The notes beneath the pieces are model-generated. The model was not told the DNA's origin. It did no database searches and worked only from the letters and a program-made list of their open reading frames with translations. A stretch of DNA of 64,000 bases from an uncultured Draconibacterium sp. (GTDB lineage: Bacteria; Bacteroidota; Bacteroidia; Bacteroidales; Prolixibacteraceae): positions 434,001 through 498,000 of the forward strand of contig NZ_OY775905.1 in NCBI RefSeq assembly GCF_963675065.1. Direction: 5' to 3'. Position numbers and translations under genes: made by a program. Below are positions 59,667-64,000 of the stretch, in pieces (position 1 is the stretch's first letter; each line of letters begins with the position of its first letter).

Positions 59667-60017
59667 ATGGGAGTAATTGAAATAGAGGGAATGAAATTTT
59701 ATGCCTATCACGGACATTTTGCGGCCGAACAAATTGTTGGGAACCACTTTGAAGTGTATTTGCGACTGGAAACAAACTGCGATGCCGCAGCCCAATCTGA
59801 CAATTTGGATGATGCATTGAACTACCAGGCTGTTTATGAAACCGTAAAAGAAGTGATGCAGATAAAATCGGCCTTATTGGAAAATGTAAGCAAACGTATT
59901 CTGGATACGCTTTACAACCGATTCCCTGCAATTGAAAAAGCCCGCGTAAAGATCTCGAAAATGAATCCGCCAATGGGAGGCGAAATGGAACGGGTGAGCG
60001 TTACCATGGAGCGCTAA
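59667..60017 (+). CDS. folB: Dihydroneopterin aldolase
   Basis: This 116-residue enzyme converts dihydroneopterin to 6-hydroxymethyl-dihydropterin in folate synthesis. It has GMKFYAYHGHFAAEQIVGNH with the conserved Tyr-His-Gly and catalytic Glu region, LDDALNYQAVYETVKEVM, and the C-terminal VKISKMNPPMGGEMERVSV with the catalytic Lys. Length and motifs are typical of FolB. It stands alone, divergent from glnS. Confidence 0.92.
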   Translation: MGVIEIEGMKFYAYHGHFAAEQIVGNHFEVYLRLETNCDAAAQSDNLDDALNYQAVYETVKEVMQIKSALLENVSKRILDTLYNRFPAIEKARVKISKMNPPMGGEMERVSVTMER

Positions 60018-60250
60018 TTTATGATCCTTTTTATGGAACGTCATCCTGAGCAGAGTCGAAGGATGGAAGAACTGAGCTATTAAATGCGATAATGCTTTAA
60101 TGCTGAAATGCTTTAATAGAAAAAACTAGCAACTAGTAGCTCGCGGCTCGAAGCTATCCTAAATCTATGTTATTAAATATTTAATCCCCAGCTCAATACT
60201 GACATTTATCAAATTATTCGAACTTCTTTTTCGTATTTTCGAAAAAAATA
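60018..60250. other. Intergenic region, no gene seen
   Basis: About 230 bp without a gene. It contains low-complexity words (AACTAGCAACTAGTAGCTCG) similar to those next to repeat R elsewhere in the window. Confidence 0.5.
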
Positions 60251-60282
60251 ATTCAACCTTATACTGATGTTTTATAGTTCGA

Positions 60283-60453
60283 CTAATTTAAACGAAGGAA
60301 AGTGCCGAAAATCGTGTGCTACCGAAAAGAAGCGAGAGCTTCACGAAGGAAATAATCCAAAATCAACAGATGCCGGTTGGCAGGTAGGTGCCAGCGACTT
60401 GCACGTAAATGCAAACTGGCAAAAGCGTAGAAAATAACACGATTTTATTTTTT
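60283..60453 (+). ncRNA. Possible structured RNA upstream of tRNA-Cys
   Basis: A perfect 10-bp long-range pairing (AAAATCGTGT at 60308-60317 with ACACGATTTT at 60437-60446) encloses three local hairpins: AGAAGC-GAGA-GCTTC with a GNRA loop, GCCggttGGC, and TGCCAG...TTGCA/TGCAA...CTGGCA. It is followed by ATTTTTT. No protein frame is plausible. I could not match it to RNase P, tmRNA, SRP, 6S or a known riboswitch class. The downstream gene is tRNA-Cys with its own promoter, so a free RNA is more likely than a riboswitch. Confidence 0.45.
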
Positions 60454-60454
60454 G

Positions 60455-60486
60455 TGTTGCGAGAACTGCAAAATTTTATATTTTTG
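60455..60486 (+). promoter_or_regulatory. Promoter of tRNA-Cys
   Basis: The -7 box TATTTTTG (60479-60486) fits TAnnTTTG exactly. A GTTG at 60456-60459 lies about 19 bp upstream as the -33 element. The tRNA begins 18 bp after the -7 box. Confidence 0.65.
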
Positions 60487-60504
60487 CAGTCCGAAAACGT
60501 ACAA

Positions 60505-60575
60505 GGTTCCTTGGCCGAGTGGCTAGGCAGCGGTCTGCAAAACCGTGTACGGCGGTTCGACTCCGCCAGGAACCT
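60505..60575 (+). tRNA. tRNA-Cys (anticodon GCA)
   Basis: The 71-nt cloverleaf has acceptor GGTTCCT / AGGAACC, discriminator T as usual for cysteine, anticodon loop CTGCAAA with GCA, T-arm GGCGGTTCGACTCCGCC, and D-loop GGCTAGGCAG. The 3' CCA is not encoded. Confidence 0.96.
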
Positions 60576-60581
60576 CAACAA

Positions 60582-60608
60582 AAGAGAGCAATAACGGCTC
60601 TCTTTTTT
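60582..60608 (+). terminator. Terminator after tRNA-Cys
   Basis: AGAGAGC / GGCTCTCT with a short loop is followed by six T. Confidence 0.85.
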
Positions 60609-60809
60609 ATTTTCAGGTAATCGATTCTTTTAGCTTTATTAGCTTCCACCTATTCCTCGGATTATTTTATCGGAACCACTTCCCCATTTTCATTGTAATT
60701 TATTCTTAGTAAATTTGAAGAGAGAGCGTTTTTGCCAAAAGAATTTCACACGGAATTCGAAACAACACAGAATTCGGCAAGAAATTTAAATCTTATTAAA
60801 CCAACTGCA

Positions 60810-61286
60810 ATGAAAGCGAAAATCGAATTTACTTTAAACGGAAAGGATGTTTCAGTAGAACTGGAAGAATCGAAAAAACTTCTTTGGGTTTTGCGAACAC
60901 ATTTTAACCTGACAGGTACCAAATATGGTTGCGGTGAGGGGTATTGCGGCGCCTGCACCGTACTCATCAACAACTCGGCAACCCGGTCGTGTGCCACCAC
61001 CATCGGCGAAGTAGCCGGCAAAAATGTGATTACGATTGAAGGACTGGCACAGGGCGAAAAGCTGCATCCGGTGCAGCAGGCATTTGCCGACCATGATGCG
61101 CTTCAATGTGGCTACTGCACTCCGGGCATGATTATGAATGCCGTGGGATTACTAAACGACCAGCCAAAGCCGAGCCGGGAAGATATTATTTTGGGAATGG
61201 AAGACAACCTGTGCCGTTGTGGTGCACACAACAGAATCCTGGATGCGATTGAAGCCGCTGCAAACGAAATGCAAAACGGCAAGTGA
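60810..61286 (+). CDS. Molybdenum hydroxylase small subunit, [2Fe-2S] (IorA-like)
   Basis: This 158-residue iron-sulphur subunit belongs to the xanthine dehydrogenase/isoquinoline 1-oxidoreductase family. The plant-ferredoxin cluster uses Cys41, Cys46, Cys49 and Cys61 (CGEGYCGACT). The second cluster uses Cys100, Cys103, Cys135 and Cys137 (CGYCTPGM, CRCG). ATG at 60810 is preferred over the in-frame TTG at 60732, which adds 26 unconserved residues. The molybdopterin subunit gene follows 39 bp downstream. No FAD subunit is present, so electrons probably leave through an external carrier. Confidence 0.9.
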   Translation: MKAKIEFTLNGKDVSVELEESKKLLWVLRTHFNLTGTKYGCGEGYCGACTVLINNSATRSCATTIGEVAGKNVITIEGLAQGEKLHPVQQAFADHDALQCGYCTPGMIMNAVGLLNDQPKPSREDIILGMEDNLCRCGAHNRILDAIEAAANEMQNGK

Positions 61287-61325
61287 TTCAGCTTTTAAGT
61301 TTTCAAAACCTAAAAAAAGAACAAC

Positions 61326-63473
61326 ATGGATAAGTCAAAAGATATTCAGGATTATATAGAAGGACACACTCCAACCAACACCATAAAACGCCGGAACTTT
61401 ATTCGTTTACTTGGCGGAGGCATTTATGTTTTCTTTCATGCCGGCGCAGCGCTAAAACTGATGGCGGCCGATGGTGAACAACGTCGCCTTCCCGATGATT
61501 TTAATGCATTTCTACGCATACACGAAAATGGAAAAGTATCGTGTTATACCGGAAAAATTGAAATGGGCCAGGGAGCAAACACCGGCCTGGCCATGATGCT
61601 GGCCGACGAACTTGATGTAGCTTATGAAAATGTTGAAATGGTAATGGGCGACACCGACCTCTGTCCCTGGGACATGGGAACTTTTGGCTCGTTAACCACC
61701 AGAATGTTTGGACCATCGATGTTGGCCGCAGCGGCAGAAGCCCGCGCAGTATTGCTGGAACTGGCTGCCGAAAAACTGGGTACGGACGTCGAGAATCTGG
61801 ATGTTAAAAAAGGAGTGGTTTTTAATCGCCAGGATCAAAGTGAAAAGATTACATATGCTCAACTTACCAATGGCCAGCGTATCGAACGTGTTGCTAAAAA
61901 CGAATCGACCGTTAAAGATTATTCGAAATACAAAATAATGGGCAAGCCGAAATTCCGTGCCGACAGCCTGGAAAAAGTTACCGGAAAGGCCAAATATTCC
62001 GGCGACATGCGCTTGCCGGGAATGCTTTATGCCCGTTTGTTACGTCCGCCATCACACGGTGCAAAATTGATCTCGGTGGATACGGCGGAGGCTGAAAAAG
62101 TAGAAGGAGTTCAAATTGTAAGAGATGGCGACCTGGTGGCCGCTTTGCATAAAGATCCGGAAATGGCAGAAAAAGCACGAGACTTGTTCCGTGCCAAATT
62201 TGAGGAGCCAGACAAACCGGTGAACAACGATAACCTTTTCGACTATCTGAACGAACGTGCTCCGGAAGGAAATGTAAATATTAACGAGGGAGATTTGTCA
62301 AAAGGAGAAGAACTGGCGACTTCAGTTTTCAATAATGAATTCCATGACGGTTATGTTGCCCACTCGCCCATGGAACCACACACTGCAATGGCTTATTTCG
62401 ACGGCGATAAAATGACCGTTTGGGCCGGAACACAAACACCGTTTCCGGCACAATCAAATATTGCACGAATACTGGGAATGGAAGAGGATAAAGTTAGGGT
62501 AAAACCTCCTTATCTGGGAGGTGGTTTTGGTGGAAAATCAGCCCACGGGCAAGCCGTTGAAGCTGCAAAACTGGCCAAACTAACCGGCAAACCGATTATG
62601 GTAGACTGGAGCCGCGAGGAAGAGTTTTTCTATGATACATTTCGTCCGGCTGCTATCGTAAAAATAAACTCCGGAATCGATGATGCCGGTAAAATTAACT
62701 TCTGGGATTACCACGTTTATTATGCCGGCGACCGCGGCTCGGAAACCCTGTACGACGTGCCTCATCAGAAAAGAACGGTTTACGGACGTGGATGGACGGC
62801 CCCGGGAATACATCCTTTCGACACCGGAGCATGGCGCGGACCGGGAAACAGTACCAATACCTTTGCCCGCGAAACACAGGTGGATATTATGGCAGCCAAA
62901 GCCGGAATCGATCCGGTTGAATTCAGGCTAAAAAACCTAAAAGACCAACGTGCCATTGATGTGCTGGAAGCGGTGGCAGAAATGGCCGACTGGAAACCGG
63001 GAAAATCACCGTCAGGAAGAGGTTTCGGCGTTGCAATTGGTTCCGATGCCGGAACTTATGTAGCGCACATTGCCAAAGTGGATGTAAACAAAGAAACCGG
63101 TGAGGTAAAAGTGCTAAAAGTTTGGGTGGCACAGGAAATGGGATTTTGTGTAAATCCGCAGGGCGCAACCATTCAGATGGAAGGCTGCATAAACATGGGG
63201 CTGGGTTATTCCCTGAAAGAGTTTATTGAGTTTGAAGGTGGAAAAGTAAAAACCAAAAATTTCGATACTTATGAAATTCCGCGGTTTTCGTGGATACCGG
63301 AAATGGAAACTAAAATTTTGCAAAGAAACGCGCCTCCTCAAGGAGGTGGAGAACCTGCAATAGTTTGTATGGGAGCTGTAATTGGAAATGCCATTTATGA
63401 TCAGACGGGAGCCCGGTTACTCGAAATGGCAATGACTCCTGCAAAAGTTCTACAGGCTTTGAAAAATGTATAA
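61326..63473 (+). CDS. Molybdenum hydroxylase large subunit (IorB-like), Tat substrate
   Basis: This 715-residue molybdopterin-binding subunit has an N-terminal twin-arginine signal (KRRNFIRLLGGG, Arg22-Arg23), then the aldehyde oxidase/xanthine dehydrogenase domains. The Moco loops include GKIEMGQGANTGLAMMLADE, YLGGGFGGKSAHGQAVEA (near residue 398) and DTGAWRGPGN, and a late GEPAI segment with the catalytic Glu. The Tat signal places it in the periplasm, carrying the folded small subunit with it. Substrate (N-heterocycle or aldehyde) is unknown. Members in Bacteroidota are usually annotated as isoquinoline 1-oxidoreductase beta. Confidence 0.9.
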   Translation: MDKSKDIQDYIEGHTPTNTIKRRNFIRLLGGGIYVFFHAGAALKLMAADGEQRRLPDDFNAFLRIHENGKVSCYTGKIEMGQGANTGLAMMLADELDVAYENVEMVMGDTDLCPWDMGTFGSLTTRMFGPSMLAAAAEARAVLLELAAEKLGTDVENLDVKKGVVFNRQDQSEKITYAQLTNGQRIERVAKNESTVKDYSKYKIMGKPKFRADSLEKVTGKAKYSGDMRLPGMLYARLLRPPSHGAKLISVDTAEAEKVEGVQIVRDGDLVAALHKDPEMAEKARDLFRAKFEEPDKPVNNDNLFDYLNERAPEGNVNINEGDLSKGEELATSVFNNEFHDGYVAHSPMEPHTAMAYFDGDKMTVWAGTQTPFPAQSNIARILGMEEDKVRVKPPYLGGGFGGKSAHGQAVEAAKLAKLTGKPIMVDWSREEEFFYDTFRPAAIVKINSGIDDAGKINFWDYHVYYAGDRGSETLYDVPHQKRTVYGRGWTAPGIHPFDTGAWRGPGNSTNTFARETQVDIMAAKAGIDPVEFRLKNLKDQRAIDVLEAVAEMADWKPGKSPSGRGFGVAIGSDAGTYVAHIAKVDVNKETGEVKVLKVWVAQEMGFCVNPQGATIQMEGCINMGLGYSLKEFIEFEGGKVKTKNFDTYEIPRFSWIPEMETKILQRNAPPQGGGEPAIVCMGAVIGNAIYDQTGARLLEMAMTPAKVLQALKNV

Positions 63474-63539
63474 ACATCGCGTATTACTATCACCCGGATA
63501 GCGCTTTGATACTTTTAAATAAAAAAAACCACAAGACAT

Positions 63540-63575
63540 GGATTCCAGTTCTTTAAAACCTGGAATCCTTTTTTT
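63540..63575 (+). terminator. Terminator after the molybdenum hydroxylase operon
   Basis: The perfect stem GGATTCCAG / CTGGAATCC with an 11-base loop is followed by seven T. Confidence 0.92.
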
Positions 63576-63682
63576 ATCCGTATTGCTTCTTTTCGCATAT
63601 TTGTAATCATTAAAAAATGTTGTTGTGATTCGGTCCAGCTAAAAAATCCGAAACACCTGCAATTAAAACAGACGTCGTTTCA

Positions 63683-64000
63683 ATGAAAATCGCTCGCATA
63701 ATTCTGTTCTCGCCGCTCGCTTTCATCAGGCTTCTGCTGGTACTTTTTATGAGTGCCTATGTTACCATAATCGGTTGGTTTTGGCTAAAAACAAAAGGTT
63801 TTAGCCGCCGTATGCAACAGTGGGTGGCCGGCACATGGGGGCGTACCATTCTTTTTGTTTGCGGAATAAAAGTGGATAGAAACGAAATCCCCCAGTCGGG
63901 TAATTATCTTCTGATGCCCAATCACCGGAGTTACATCGATATTTTTATTGTTGCAGCAATGACACCCGCTGCCATGGTTGGCAAAGCGGAAATAGCAAAA
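63683..64000 (+). CDS. 1-acyl-sn-glycerol-3-phosphate acyltransferase, PlsC type (3' end outside window)
   Basis: The first 106 residues are visible. A hydrophobic N-terminal helix (LAFIRLLLVLFMSAYVTIIG) anchors it in the membrane. The acyltransferase motif NHRSYID (NHxxxxD) follows, then PAAMVGKAE as the start of the second block. Such enzymes make phosphatidic acid from lysophosphatidic acid. The gene is cut by the end of the window. Confidence 0.88.
   Translation, partial: MKIARIILFSPLAFIRLLLVLFMSAYVTIIGWFWLKTKGFSRRMQQWVAGTWGRTILFVCGIKVDRNEIPQSGNYLLMPNHRSYIDIFIVAAMTPAAMVGKAEIAK

Noticed and set aside
60283..60453. Cobalamin, TPP or other known riboswitch
   Set aside because: None of the conserved cores I know (for example the cobalamin CCGCAACTG or the TPP CTGAGA boxes) is present, and the downstream gene is a tRNA.

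Overview
The window is about 64 kb from a Bacteroidota chromosome. The evidence is -7 boxes of the TAnnTTTG type, DUF4831, LytTR and TPR-type two-component systems, a Bacteroidetes-type short ComEC, and a double-glycine peptide exporter of the C39 ABC type. The gene mix looks most like an environmental member of Marinilabiliales/Prolixibacteraceae. That placement is inference, and no ribosomal RNA is present to fix it.

Layout. (1) 1-2.6 kb: a large serine recombinase sits next to a comEC that begins abruptly inside its diagnostic SGLHVG motif, so a mobile element appears to be integrated in comEC. (2) 2.8-24.5 kb: core genes trkA-trkH, a YciO-type protein, mnmD, miaA, a NUDIX gene, gmhB, a bifunctional Rel, a Fur-like regulator, purA, a nicotinate phosphoribosyltransferase, a D-threonine-aldolase/D-serine-dehydratase-like enzyme, pepD, a POT peptide transporter and DUF4831. 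They end with an aminotransferase behind two consecutive leader-peptide attenuators, and aat. (3) 24.5-38.6 kb: an accessory region. It holds a double-glycine peptide secretion operon with a stop codon inside its HlyD gene, bracketed by aat and a duplicated 3' end of aat. It also holds a DUF559 gene embedded in dispersed palindromic repeats, a sensor kinase, two unrelated genes each framed by the same pair of repeats, two paralogous small genes separated by thirteen palindromes spaced exactly 21 bp, and a frameshifted membrane-protein gene. (4) 38.6-44.2 kb: exported and membrane proteins of unknown function and a TPR histidine kinase/LuxR regulator pair. (5) 44.5-57.7 kb: a BlaI/BlaR1-type pair with a well-formed operator/promoter, a GH43-like protein, a large BNR/VPS10-like propeller protein, a membrane-anchored MutS homologue, and a LiaF-like/LytS/LytTR envelope-response operon. 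(6) 57.8-64 kb: glnS, folB, a possible structured RNA, tRNA-Cys, a two-gene molybdenum hydroxylase, and the start of a PlsC-type acyltransferase.

The most unusual items are the tandem Val/Ile/Leu attenuators (22.2-22.5 kb), the repeat-framed exchangeable genes (32.3-33.5 and 36.8-38.6 kb), the 21-bp phased palindrome array (34.85-35.11 kb), the comEC insertion, and the aat-flanked peptide-secretion island. All functions are assigned by reading motifs and by memory of families. No database search was possible.
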